Assembly (NCBI RefSeq): GCF_007570825.1
Contig: NZ_SUNB01000001.1
Coordinates: forward strand, 1,984,001-2,048,000
Origin: Pleionea sediminis
Lineage (GTDB): Bacteria > Pseudomonadota > Gammaproteobacteria > Enterobacterales > Kangiellaceae
Direction: 5' to 3'
DNA length: 64,000 nt
The translations under genes and the position numbers were made by a program. A model generated the notes under the pieces. It was not told the DNA's origin and did not search any database. It saw nothing but the letters and a program-made list of their open reading frames with translations. Shown here piece by piece: positions 8,270-16,245 of this stretch. Position 1 is the stretch's first letter; every line of letters begins with the position of its first letter.

Positions 8270-8278
8270 TCCCCATAT
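8251..8278 (+). promoter_or_regulatory. Sigma-32-type heat-shock promoter for grpE
   Basis: CTTGAA (8251-8256), a 14-base spacer, then CCCCATAT (8271-8278). This matches the RpoH consensus CTTGAA-N13-17-CCCCATNT at every fixed position. It overlaps the hrcA stop codon, placing transcription start about 85 bases before the grpE ATG. Confidence 0.82.
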
Positions 8279-8365
8279 ACCCTCCATCTCTTGATTATCC
8301 TTGCGAAAATCAAGGCATTCGATTATCTGAATCAATCTGACGCGAGCTAAAAATGGGGTATTTCA

Positions 8366-8992
8366 ATGTCAGAGCAAACGCACAATGAAACTGAAATGAA
8401 TTCTGAAAACTTGAATTCGGAGAGCTCAACTGCAGAAACAGCAGCAGAACAAGTTGCAGCAACTGAAGAGCAAGGCAATGAAGCTCAGGCGAATGAGTCT
8501 TTAGAGTCTTTAATGGCAAAACTTCAACAGGCAGAAGCCACTGCGTCAGAGCACATGGAAAATGCGCTTCGTGCAAAAGCGGAGGCAGACAATATTCGTC
8601 GTCGCGCTGAGCGAGATGTACAAAATGCGCACAAATATGCCTTAGAAGGTTTTGTTGAAAGCTTACTTCCAATATTAGACAGTTTGGAACAAGGCTTAGC
8701 TCAACCAGCTGAAAGCGATGAAGCAAAAGCGCTTAAAGAAGGTATGGAGTTAACGCTCAAAATGTTTGTTGATGTCCTCGCGAAGAAAAATGTAGAGCAA
8801 CTAAATCCGCAAGGTGAGCCTTTCAATCCTGAATTGCATGAAGCTATGTCGATGCAAGAAAATCCTGAAGTTGAGCCGAATACTGTTATTGCTGTGTTCC
8901 AAAAAGGATATGCACTGAATGGTCGCTTAGTGCGCCCCGCTCGTGTGGTTGTAAATAAAGGTAAAGCACCGACGGTTGATACTAAGGCATAA
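8366..8992 (+). CDS. grpE: Nucleotide exchange factor GrpE
   Basis: A 208-residue DnaK cochaperone. The acidic, low-complexity N terminus (to about residue 50) leads into a long coiled coil, AKAEADNIRRRAERDVQNAHKYALEGFVESLLPILDSLEQGL, and a beta domain with GEPFNPELHEAMSM, VIAVFQKGYALNGRLVRPARVVV. All are GrpE hallmarks. It releases ADP from DnaK. It has its own heat-shock promoter and lies just before dnaK. Confidence 0.96.
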   Translation: MSEQTHNETEMNSENLNSESSTAETAAEQVAATEEQGNEAQANESLESLMAKLQQAEATASEHMENALRAKAEADNIRRRAERDVQNAHKYALEGFVESLLPILDSLEQGLAQPAESDEAKALKEGMELTLKMFVDVLAKKNVEQLNPQGEPFNPELHEAMSMQENPEVEPNTVIAVFQKGYALNGRLVRPARVVVNKGKAPTVDTKA

Positions 8993-9047
8993 GTTTTTTG
9001 CTTGCTTTTTTGAGTTGGAAATTGTTAACAAAAGTTCGCTGATTTCC

Positions 9048-9074
9048 CTTGAATTGATCAAAAAAGCCCCAAGA
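9048..9074 (+). promoter_or_regulatory. Sigma-32-type heat-shock promoter for dnaK
   Basis: CTTGAA (9048-9053), a 13-base spacer, then CCCCAAGA (9067-9074). The -35 and the CCCCA of the -10 fit the RpoH consensus with ideal spacing. The leader to the dnaK ATG would be about 105 bases. Confidence 0.78.
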
Positions 9075-9186
9075 TAAAGTATCAAGATGAATTGTGTGGT
9101 TTTGAGTCGAAAGCGATTGAGCGATAAGTCGATTGAAAACCAAAGTTAGATTTAAGTTTTTTAGATTTAGAGATTGGAGAAGTAAC

Positions 9187-11115
9187 ATGGGTAAAATTAT
9201 TGGAATCGACTTAGGAACTACCAACTCCTGTGTCGCAGTTTTAGACGGTAAAGATCCTCGTGTCATCGAAAATGCAGAGGGCGCACGAACTACGCCTTCA
9301 ATTGTTGCTTTTACAGATGACGGGGAAACCTTAGTTGGTCAATCGGCCAAACGACAAGCGGTAACAAATCCTGAAAATACTTTGTTTGCGGTTAAGCGAT
9401 TAATTGGTCGTCGATTCGAAGATGATGTCGTACAAAAAGACATTAAGATGGTGCCATATAAAATCGTTAAAGCGGATAATGGTGATGCCTGGGTTGAAGT
9501 AAAAGGCGACAAAAAAGCGGCACCACAAATTTCTGCTGAAGTCCTTAAAAAGATGAAAAAGACAGCTGAAGATTTTCTAGGTGAAAAAGTAACTGAAGCT
9601 GTCATTACAGTTCCTGCGTACTTTAATGATTCGCAGCGTCAAGCTACAAAAGATGCTGGTCGAATTGCCGGCTTAGATGTAAAGCGTATCATTAATGAGC
9701 CAACAGCTGCTGCATTAGCTTATGGTATGGATAAAGCTAAAGGCGACCGCACCATTGCTGTTTATGATTTGGGTGGCGGTACTTTTGATATTTCAATCAT
9801 TGAAATTGCTGAAGTTGAAGGCGAGCACACGTTTGAAGTTCTTTCAACAAACGGTGACACTTTCTTAGGTGGTGAAGATTTCGACCTTAAAGTTATTGAG
9901 TACTTAGCTGAAGAGTTTAAGAAAGAGTCGGGTATCGATTTACACAGTGATGCATTAGCGTTGCAACGATTAAAAGAAGCTGCTGAAAAAGCGAAGATAG
10001 AATTATCTTCTAGTCAGCAAACAGATGTAAATCTTCCTTACATAACTGCTGATGCAACAGGGCCTAAGCACTTAAATCTAAAATTAACTCGTGCAAAATT
10101 AGAATCGCTTGTTGATGAGTTAGTTGAGCGCACTTTAGAGCCTGTTAAAATGGCATTGAAAGATGCTGGCTTAAATGTTTCTGATATTGACGATGTTATT
10201 TTGGTGGGTGGTCAAACTCGTATGCCGAAAGTTCAGTCAACAGTGAGTGAGTTCTTCGGTAAAGATGCACGTAAAGACGTTAATCCAGACGAAGCTGTTG
10301 CCATGGGCGCGGCGATTCAAGGCGCTGTATTATCTGGTGATGTAAAAGACGTATTATTATTAGACGTAACTCCACTATCTCTAGGTATAGAGACGATGGG
10401 CGGTGTTATGACGACCTTGATTGAGAAAAATACAACGATTCCAACGAAGGCTTCGCAAACTTTCTCAACAGCGGAAGATAATCAAACCGCAGTAACGGTA
10501 CACGTGTTGCAAGGTGAGCGTAAGCAAGCGTCGCAAAACAAATCTTTAGGTAAGTTTGATTTGCAAGATATTCCGCCAGCACCTCGTGGAGTACCACAAG
10601 TTGAAGTTTCATTCGATATCGATGCGAACGGTATTTTGAATGTCTCTGCCAAAGACAAAGCAACAGGTAAAGAGCAATCCATCGTAATCAAAGCTTCTTC
10701 TGGCTTATCGGATGATGAAGTTGAAAAAATGGTTAAAGATGCAGAAGCTCATGCTGACGAAGATAAGAAGTTCCAAGAGCTTATTGATGTTCGTAACAAA
10801 GCTGACGGCTTAATCCATGCGACTCGTAAGAGTATGAACGATGAAAATGTTCAAATGGAAGATGGCGAAAAAGAAGCTATCGAAGCAGCCATTAAAGATC
10901 TTGAAGAAGTTATCAAGGGTGACGACAAAGCAGCGATTGAAGCGAAAACAGAAGCTCTTTCGCAAGCTTCTGCAAAAATGGCAGAGCGCATGTATGCAGC
11001 TGCGCAACAGCAAGCACAAGCTGCTGAAGGGCAAGCTGAAGGCGGCGAGCAGCAAAATGCTGGTGATGACGTTGTTGATGCTGAATTTGAAGAAGTTGAT
11101 GACAAGAAAAAGTAA
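9187..11115 (+). CDS. dnaK: Chaperone DnaK (Hsp70)
   Basis: A 642-residue Hsp70. The ATPase domain starts [18 protein letters not shown] and includes [32 protein letters not shown] and [11 protein letters not shown]. The linker [19 protein letters not shown] leads to the substrate-binding domain and an Ala/Gln-rich lid ending EEVDDKKK. I use the ATG at 9187 because GGAGAAG lies before it and the protein then starts as in all DnaKs; an in-frame ATG at 9133 would add 18 atypical residues. It works with GrpE upstream and DnaJ downstream. Confidence 0.98.
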   Translation: MGKIIGIDLGTTNSCVAVLDGKDPRVIENAEGARTTPSIVAFTDDGETLVGQSAKRQAVTNPENTLFAVKRLIGRRFEDDVVQKDIKMVPYKIVKADNGDAWVEVKGDKKAAPQISAEVLKKMKKTAEDFLGEKVTEAVITVPAYFNDSQRQATKDAGRIAGLDVKRIINEPTAAALAYGMDKAKGDRTIAVYDLGGGTFDISIIEIAEVEGEHTFEVLSTNGDTFLGGEDFDLKVIEYLAEEFKKESGIDLHSDALALQRLKEAAEKAKIELSSSQQTDVNLPYITADATGPKHLNLKLTRAKLESLVDELVERTLEPVKMALKDAGLNVSDIDDVILVGGQTRMPKVQSTVSEFFGKDARKDVNPDEAVAMGAAIQGAVLSGDVKDVLLLDVTPLSLGIETMGGVMTTLIEKNTTIPTKASQTFSTAEDNQTAVTVHVLQGERKQASQNKSLGKFDLQDIPPAPRGVPQVEVSFDIDANGILNVSAKDKATGKEQSIVIKASSGLSDDEVEKMVKDAEAHADEDKKFQELIDVRNKADGLIHATRKSMNDENVQMEDGEKEAIEAAIKDLEEVIKGDDKAAIEAKTEALSQASAKMAERMYAAAQQQAQAAEGQAEGGEQQNAGDDVVDAEFEEVDDKKK

Positions 11116-11149
11116 TTTCTTCTGAGGTTTATAAAGAGGTATCGATGTT

Positions 11150-11171
11150 GCGCGGGCTATTCAGTCCGCGC
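11150..11171 (+). other. GC-rich hairpin between dnaK and dnaJ
   Basis: GCGCGG (11150-11155) pairs with CCGCGC (11166-11171), extendable by three more pairs including one G-U. There is no T-run after it, so a processing or attenuation element is more likely than a full terminator. It could set the usual excess of DnaK over DnaJ. Confidence 0.5.
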
Positions 11172-11222
11172 CTTCGTCTCTGAATTCTATTAATGCTTAA
11201 ACTTAAATTGGACTAAAGCAGT

Positions 11223-12359
11223 ATGTCGAAGCGCGATTATTACGAAATACTTGGTATTGATAAATCGGCAAGTGAGCAGGATATTAAAAAAGCCTATCGT
11301 CGCTTGGCGATGAAATATCATCCTGATCGCAACCCAGACTCAAAAGATGCCGAAGATAAATTTAAAGAAGCAAAAGAAGCTTTTGAAGTTTTATCCAATG
11401 CCGAAAAACGACAGGCATATGATCAATTCGGTCATGCTGGTGTTGATCCATCGCAAGGCGGATTTGGCGGTGGTGCAGGCGGAGCTAGTTTTAGCGACAT
11501 TTTTGGAGATGTATTTGGTGACATCTTTGGCGGTCGTGCGGGTGGCGGTGGTGGCCATCGGCAACGTCGAGGCGCTGACTTACGTTACAACTTAGAGTTG
11601 TCGTTAGAAGAAGCGGTTCATGGAACCCAGGCGAAAATTCATGTTCCGACTTATGTCACTTGTGAAACTTGTGACGGTAGTGGCGCGAAAAAAGGTACAT
11701 CACCAACAAACTGTGATATGTGTGGTGGTGCTGGCCAAGTTCGAATGCAGCAAGGATTCTTTTCTGTTCAGCAAACTTGTCCGAAATGTCACGGCCAGGG
11801 CTCAATGATTAAAGATCCTTGTGGCACCTGTAACGGCCAAGGTCGGACCCGTAAAGAAAAAACATTATCCGTAAAAATTCCTGCAGGTGTTGATACAGGC
11901 GATCGCATTCGATTGTCTGGAGAAGGTGAAGCAGGAGGTCCTGGAACACAACCTGGTGACCTTTATGTTCAGGTTCATGTTAAAGAACATTCAATATTTA
12001 CACGAGAAGGAAATGACTTGTACTGTGAAGTACCTATCAGTTTCATCACCGCATGTTTGGGTGGCGAGTTGGAAGTTCCAACGTTAGATAGCCGAGTGAA
12101 TTTAAAAGTTCCAGCGGAATCACAGTCGGGTAAACTCTTTAGATTACGTGGAAAAGGTGTAATGCCAATGCGTGGATCGACTCCAGGTGACTTGTATTGT
12201 CGTGTGGTTGTGGAAACTCCTGTGAATCTTAGTAAAGAACAAAAAGATTTATTGCGGCAATTTGAAGATTCGTTAAAGAGTGGTAATCAACGACACAACC
12301 CAAAGTCGAAAAGTTGGTTTGATGGCGTAAAAAACTTTTGGGAAGGAATGACCAAGTAA
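11223..12359 (+). CDS. dnaJ: Chaperone DnaJ (Hsp40)
   Basis: A 378-residue type I DnaJ. The J domain holds the HPD motif (YHPDRNP, about residues 32-38). A Gly/Phe-rich segment follows (about 75-115). Four zinc-binding repeats come next: [24 protein letters not shown] and CGTCNGQG. The C-terminal substrate domains follow. It stimulates DnaK ATP hydrolysis. No separate heat-shock promoter is visible, so it is probably co-transcribed with dnaK, and it is closed by a strong terminator. Confidence 0.97.
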   Translation: MSKRDYYEILGIDKSASEQDIKKAYRRLAMKYHPDRNPDSKDAEDKFKEAKEAFEVLSNAEKRQAYDQFGHAGVDPSQGGFGGGAGGASFSDIFGDVFGDIFGGRAGGGGGHRQRRGADLRYNLELSLEEAVHGTQAKIHVPTYVTCETCDGSGAKKGTSPTNCDMCGGAGQVRMQQGFFSVQQTCPKCHGQGSMIKDPCGTCNGQGRTRKEKTLSVKIPAGVDTGDRIRLSGEGEAGGPGTQPGDLYVQVHVKEHSIFTREGNDLYCEVPISFITACLGGELEVPTLDSRVNLKVPAESQSGKLFRLRGKGVMPMRGSTPGDLYCRVVVETPVNLSKEQKDLLRQFEDSLKSGNQRHNPKSKSWFDGVKNFWEGMTK

Positions 12360-12373
12360 CCATAAATTGATTT

Positions 12374-12400
12374 AAAAAGGGCGCTTTAGGCGCCTTTTTT
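12374..12400 (+). terminator. Rho-independent terminator after dnaJ
   Basis: GGCGC (12380-12384) pairs with GCGCC (12390-12394). The stem is extended by an A-run before and a T-run after (12395-12400). It ends the heat-shock operon. Confidence 0.88.
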
Positions 12401-12485
12401 TATGCACATTTTTTACAATTGGTTTAATATGAGGTGCAAGATTTTTTTATTCTAAATATCAATATAATAAGAAAGGATAAGAATA

Positions 12486-13274
12486 GTGAATTACCTTAAA
12501 GCTAATACGGAGCTATGGAACCAGCGAGTTGATGCTCATGTAAACTCTGAATTTTATGATAACGAAAGCTTTTTAGCTGGTCGAAATTCGTTGAACTCCA
12601 TTGAACTTGGGTTGCTAGGTAATGTGAATGGTAAAAAAGTAGCGCATTTGCAGTGTCATTTTGGGCAAGACTCTCTATCGCTTGCGAGAATGGGGGCAAA
12701 GGTAACTGGAGTTGATATATCAGATGCTGCGATTGATAAGGCTCGTGAATTGAATCAGCGGCTTAATTTAGATGCTGAGTTTGTTGTTTCTGATATTTTA
12801 ACTTTAGATAAAAAAGTAGAACAAAAATTTGATGTGGTTTTCGCTTCCTATGGAGTGATAGGTTGGCACCCCGATATTGAGCGCTGGTTTGAAATGGCGA
12901 GTTATCTTCTAAAGCCAGGCGGTCAATTAGTTTTCGTTGAGTTTCATCCTGTTGTTTGGATGTTTGATAATAATTTATCCAAAGTTGTTTACAGTTATTT
13001 TAATAAAGAGCCCATTATTGAAACGGTCACTAATAGCTATACCGACGGAAGTCAATTGGAGCAACCTTTAAAAGAATATGGTTGGAATCACAGTCTTTCT
13101 GAAGTGTTTAATGCGATTCAAAAAGCGGGACTGATATTGGATTCTTTTGATGAATATGATTATTCTCCATATGACTGCCTAGGAAAAAGCGTTCCTTCAG
13201 AACATGGATTTCAAATTGAAGGATTGGAAGGAAAGCTCCCTTTAGTTTATTCCTTGAGTGCATTGAAAAAATAA
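12486..13274 (+). CDS. Class I SAM-dependent methyltransferase, substrate unknown
   Basis: A 262-residue protein with a Rossmann methyltransferase core: KKVAHLQCHFGQDSLSLARMGAKVTGVDIS (motif I and the acidic end of strand 2, about residues 50-80), then FDVVFASYGVIGWHPDIERWFEMASYLLKPGGQLVFVEFHPV. LQCHFGQD-type motif I is characteristic of a common but uncharacterised bacterial family. The start is GTG at 12486 with AAGGATAAG before it. It stands alone between two terminated units, so context gives no substrate. Confidence 0.85.
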   Translation: MNYLKANTELWNQRVDAHVNSEFYDNESFLAGRNSLNSIELGLLGNVNGKKVAHLQCHFGQDSLSLARMGAKVTGVDISDAAIDKARELNQRLNLDAEFVVSDILTLDKKVEQKFDVVFASYGVIGWHPDIERWFEMASYLLKPGGQLVFVEFHPVVWMFDNNLSKVVYSYFNKEPIIETVTNSYTDGSQLEQPLKEYGWNHSLSEVFNAIQKAGLILDSFDEYDYSPYDCLGKSVPSEHGFQIEGLEGKLPLVYSLSALKK

Positions 13275-13487
13275 TATTGTGTTAATTTCCTTTGGAAACT
13301 TATTTCTGTTATCAGAAAATAGAAACTTAGCAAAAGAGCTTTGATACAAATCTAAGTTAAGCAGTAAGACAAGAATGAACCAGACTGATAGTATTTAGTG
13401 CTTAATAAACGTTGCTATTATTTCGTTATAAAGTAACGCGATTGACTTTGCTACAATAATTATAAGAGTCTCTGTTAGGTTAATGTT

Positions 13488-14291
13488 ATGACAAAAATTG
13501 CTGTAAATGCCTGTACTGGTCGTATGGGCCAAGAAATCATGTTAGCTGTTGATAAAAGTCGCGACGTGCATTTGGGTGGAGCTGTGTTACGACAAGGACA
13601 CAGTTGGGTAGGTAGCTTAGTTAATCAACAGTTTCCCGAATTGACCTCTAAAATACCATTAGTGGATGATTTATCTTCAATTAAAAGTGATGTTGATGTT
13701 TTAATTGATTTTAGTATGCCAGAGCATTCTGTAATGACGGCAAAACAAAGTGCAGAATTGAGCATTCCTATTGTTATTGGCACAACAGGATTTAGCTATA
13801 AGCAGAAACAAGAAATAGAGTCTTTGGGAGAAAAAATTCCGGTTTTGATGGCGCCTAATACAAGTGTCGGAGTAACTCTCAGTTTAAAAATTCTTGAGTT
13901 GGTGACGAAAGCGATTGGAAATGAATCAGATATTGAAATAATAGAGTCGCACCACCGCTATAAGAAAGATTCTCCTTCAGGAACAGCGTTGAGAATGGGC
14001 GAAGTAATTGCTCAAGCATTGGGAAAAGGGCTTAGTGAAATTGCTGCGTTTGATCGTTGCGGAAAAGATGCTGTTAGAAAACCAGGGTCGATTGGATTTT
14101 CAGCGATTCGTGCAGGAAATATTGTTGGAGAGCATACTGCTCTCTTTGCCATGGCTGGAGAAGAAATCGAAATCACTCATAAAGCCCAAAGTCGCCAAAC
14201 ATTTGCTATTGGAGCTGTTAAGGCAGCTTGTTGGCTTGTTGAACAACCTCCAGGCGTTTATGACATGTTGGATGTGTTGGATATTAAATAA
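13488..14291 (+). CDS. dapB: 4-hydroxy-tetrahydrodipicolinate reductase
   Basis: A 267-residue enzyme of the lysine/diaminopimelate pathway. It reduces the dapA product with NAD(P)H. The N-terminal nucleotide loop is ACTGRMGQE; the usual first glycine of GxxGRMG is replaced by alanine. The catalytic region ESHHRYKKDSPSGTALRMGE contains the His pair, the Lys and the PSGTA substrate loop. VVIGTTGF- and APNTSVGVTL-type blocks are present. Normally dapB is followed directly by carA; here a 750-base gap containing a regulatory RNA intervenes. Confidence 0.95.
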   Translation: MTKIAVNACTGRMGQEIMLAVDKSRDVHLGGAVLRQGHSWVGSLVNQQFPELTSKIPLVDDLSSIKSDVDVLIDFSMPEHSVMTAKQSAELSIPIVIGTTGFSYKQKQEIESLGEKIPVLMAPNTSVGVTLSLKILELVTKAIGNESDIEIIESHHRYKKDSPSGTALRMGEVIAQALGKGLSEIAAFDRCGKDAVRKPGSIGFSAIRAGNIVGEHTALFAMAGEEIEITHKAQSRQTFAIGAVKAACWLVEQPPGVYDMLDVLDIK

Positions 14292-14342
14292 TCTTTTTTG
14301 AAGTTCTTTCCAAGCGTCATCACCTTCGGAGCTCTATTATTT

Positions 14343-14376
14343 TTTACCAAAATGGTAAATGGATAACTGTTTACCA
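14343..14376. repeat. Three-arm TTTACCA/TGGTAAA inverted repeat
   Basis: TTTACCA at 14343-14349, its complement TGGTAAA at 14353-14359, and TTTACCA again at 14370-14376. The central arm can pair with either neighbour; the second pairing extends to 9 bp (AATGGTAAA with TTTACCATT). No T-run follows, so it is a poor terminator. It may be a double operator or part of the dapB 3' end. Confidence 0.45.
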
Positions 14377-14408
14377 TTCTATGTTCTATCGTTATTGCCC
14401 CCTGGTTC

Positions 14409-14426
14409 TGTAAGCCATATCTCAAG
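14409..14426 (+). promoter_or_regulatory. Possible GacA/UvrY-type upstream site
   Basis: TGTAAG-CCATAT-CTCAAG. The left half equals the GacA-box half-site and the 6-base spacer is right. The right half matches only 3 of 6 bases of CTTACA. It lies about 185 bases before the predicted start of the GGA-rich RNA, the kind of distance seen for rsmZ-type genes. Weak on its own. Confidence 0.3.
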
Positions 14427-14560
14427 CCTCATTGCGACTTTACCAAATTAATACCTATGAAATTCTTGAGTTATTGTGTCAGGAATATTTAACTTGTTGA
14501 TATATATGGGAATATTTTTGAACTCTTGGTTTGTTTGTTTATTGAACAGCTTAAAGCACC

Positions 14561-14588
14561 TTGTTCAAAAAACTGAAAGATTTAATAT
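14561..14588 (+). promoter_or_regulatory. Sigma-70-like promoter of the GGA-rich RNA
   Basis: TTGTTC (14561-14566), a 16-base spacer, then TAATAT (14583-14588). This places transcription start near 14595, just before the first GGA motif. Confidence 0.5.
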
Positions 14589-14594
14589 TTAACT

Positions 14595-14860
14595 CATCAG
14601 GCAGGCAACGGATTGCAATCAAGGACAAGCTCAGGACGGGCTAGCATGGATGAAGGCTATCTGAAAGGAAATTGGATAGGAAGGGATTTAGGAAACAAGG
14701 ACAAAAGGATGTGAAGGGAAATCGGATATACTTTATCACGGAGTGAAGAAAGGATTCGTTACAAGGACTAATACCCAGGAAGGGTTAAACATGGAACGTC
14801 AAGGACGCAGACTTCAGGATGAAGATTGAAGGATACAGGGCGACGAAAGTCGCCTTTTTC
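14595..14860 (+). ncRNA. CsrB/RsmZ-like CsrA-sequestering small RNA
   Basis: No reading frame occupies this stretch. Between 14610 and 14834 there are 21 GGA triplets, many as AAGGA or CAGGA followed by a pyrimidine or A, spaced every 6-20 bases. The last is followed by a perfect intrinsic terminator: GGCGAC (14839-14844), GAAA loop, GTCGCC (14849-14854) and five T. This layout is the established architecture of CsrB/CsrC and RsmX/Y/Z RNAs, in which repeated GGA sites titrate the translational regulator CsrA/RsmA. Length about 265 nt. The 5' end is inferred from the promoter and is uncertain by about 10 bases. No covariance search was possible. Confidence 0.82.
14839..14860 (+). terminator. 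Terminator of the GGA-rich RNA
   Basis: GGCGAC-GAAA-GTCGCC, a perfect 6-bp stem with a stable GNRA tetraloop, followed by TTTTTCTTTT. Confidence 0.9.
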
Positions 14861-14905
14861 TTTTCTTTAAAATCAATAATTTACAACATTCTTAATTGGC
14901 TTAAA

Positions 14906-14935
14906 TGGACAAGCTCGGTAGCGATCGCTTAGAAT
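14906..14935 (+). promoter_or_regulatory. Promoter of carAB with palindrome in the spacer
   Basis: TGGACA (14906-14911), an 18-base spacer, then TAGAAT (14930-14935); each hexamer matches five of six consensus bases. The spacer contains the perfect 10-bp palindrome AGCGATCGCT (14920-14929), which could be an operator. Predicted start near 14942. Confidence 0.5.
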
Positions 14936-14982
14936 ACACCGATTTTGTCCTAAGCGGACAATTTCAGTACGAGTCGAATTGA

Positions 14983-15018
14983 AAAAAGCGGAATCCAGGT
15001 TGTTGAATTCCGCTTTTT
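14983..15018 (+). terminator. Leader terminator/attenuator before carA
   Basis: AAAAAGCGGAAT (14983-14994) and ATTCCGCTTTTT (15007-15018) form a perfect 12-bp stem with a 12-base loop. The T-run is its 3' side, 30 bases before the carA start. TTGTCC-N5-GGACAA (14945-14961) forms a second small hairpin in the leader. Together they suggest attenuation of carAB, or an independent short RNA ending here. Confidence 0.7.
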
Positions 15019-15048
15019 GTGTATCTGGAGCATTACTGGAGGTCCCTT

Positions 15049-16173
15049 TTGAGTCAACCCGCCATTTTAATTCTAGAAGATGGAACCCTTTTCAAAGGTA
15101 AGGCAATCGGAGCAACCGGTCTGTCTGTCGGAGAAGTCGTCTTTAACACGTCGATGACTGGTTACCAAGAAATTCTTACCGATCCCTCATATGCTCAACA
15201 AATGGTTACGCTGACGTATCCACACATTGGGAATACTGGAACCAACGAAGAAGACGTTGAGTCCAAAGCTATTTGGGCAACTGGCCTGATTATTAGAGAC
15301 TTACCATTAGTTGCGAGCAATTGGCGCAATACTCTCTCTCTCTCTGACTATTTAAAACAAAACAATATCTTGGGTATATCTGATATTGATACGCGAAAAT
15401 TAACTCGTATTTTGCGTGAGAAGGGTGCGCTTGCTGGTGCCATTATGGCCGGAGATATTGACGAAGAAAAAGCTTTAAAAGCAGCGAAAGAGTTTCCCGG
15501 TTTGAAAGGTATGGATTTAGCCAAAGAAGTGACCTGTAAGGACAGTAGCCAATGGAAAAGTTCTACTTGGAAAATTGATAGTGGCTATCAAGAAGCTCCT
15601 GAGTCGAAATTTAAAGTCGTCGCTTACGACTTTGGTGCAAAAAATAATATCTTGAGAATGCTTGTTGAGCGTGGCTGCGAACTTACTGTTGTTCCAGCAC
15701 AAACACCTGCTGAAGATGTTTTGAAAATGAATCCCGATGGAATTTTCTTATCGAATGGTCCAGGTGACCCTGAACCATGTACCTATGCCATTGATGCGAT
15801 CAAAACTTTTCTGGATAAAAATATTCCGATATTCGGAATTTGCCTTGGCCATCAATTGTTGGGATTGGCTAGTGGTGCAAAATCGATAAAAATGAAATTC
15901 GGACATCACGGTGCGAACCATCCTGTCAAAGATATCGAGCGTGATGTGGTTATGATTACTTCTCAAAATCATGGCTTTGCAATTGACGAAAAAACTTTAC
16001 CCGAGACAATAAAAGCGACTCATGTTTCTTTATTTGATGGCAGTTTGCAGGGTATTCATCGAACCGATAAACCTGCTTTCAGCTTTCAGGGGCATCCTGA
16101 GGCCAGTCCTGGCCCGCATGATGCGGCGCCTTTGTTTGATCACTTTATCGAACTTATGCAAGCCAATCGCTGA
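15049..16173 (+). CDS. carA: Carbamoyl-phosphate synthase small subunit
   Basis: A 374-residue glutaminase subunit. It provides ammonia from glutamine to CarB for pyrimidine and arginine synthesis. The N domain includes [19 protein letters not shown]. The class I amidotransferase domain has the nucleophile Cys in [13 protein letters not shown], with the catalytic His and Glu in [14 protein letters not shown] choose TTG at 15049 because GGAGG lies six bases before it and the protein then begins [12 protein letters not shown]; an in-frame GTG at 15019 abuts the leader terminator and lacks a ribosome-binding site. Confidence 0.96.
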   Translation: MSQPAILILEDGTLFKGKAIGATGLSVGEVVFNTSMTGYQEILTDPSYAQQMVTLTYPHIGNTGTNEEDVESKAIWATGLIIRDLPLVASNWRNTLSLSDYLKQNNILGISDIDTRKLTRILREKGALAGAIMAGDIDEEKALKAAKEFPGLKGMDLAKEVTCKDSSQWKSSTWKIDSGYQEAPESKFKVVAYDFGAKNNILRMLVERGCELTVVPAQTPAEDVLKMNPDGIFLSNGPGDPEPCTYAIDAIKTFLDKNIPIFGICLGHQLLGLASGAKSIKMKFGHHGANHPVKDIERDVVMITSQNHGFAIDEKTLPETIKATHVSLFDGSLQGIHRTDKPAFSFQGHPEASPGPHDAAPLFDHFIELMQANR

Positions 16174-16245
16174 TTAACGCGTTATTGCTCAAACTCATAC
16201 GAAGTGAAGTTGAAAATCGAATTTATACCAGGGGTGCAATAAATA

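Noticed and set aside
9133-9186. Upstream in-frame ATG giving a longer DnaK
   Set aside because: The extra 18 residues are basic and unlike any DnaK start; GGAGAAG lies before the ATG at 9187.
7057-9186. CIRCE operator (TTAGCACTC-N9-GAGTGCTAA) around hrcA/grpE/dnaK
   Set aside because: I read the intergenic regions on both strands and found no such inverted repeat.
10841-11125. Lysine-rich open frame overlapping the end of dnaK in another plus-strand frame
   Set aside because: It is a shadow of the Lys/Glu/Ala-rich dnaK C terminus, has no ribosome-binding site and no recognisable domain.
14920-14929. AGCGATCGCT as a cyanobacterial HIP1-like element
   Set aside because: The genes are clearly gammaproteobacterial and the motif does not recur densely; I treat it only as a possible operator in the carA promoter.
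15019-15048. GTG at 15019 as carA start
   Set aside because: It touches the leader terminator and has no ribosome-binding site, while TTG at 15049 has GGAGG at the right distance and gives the usual CarA N terminus.
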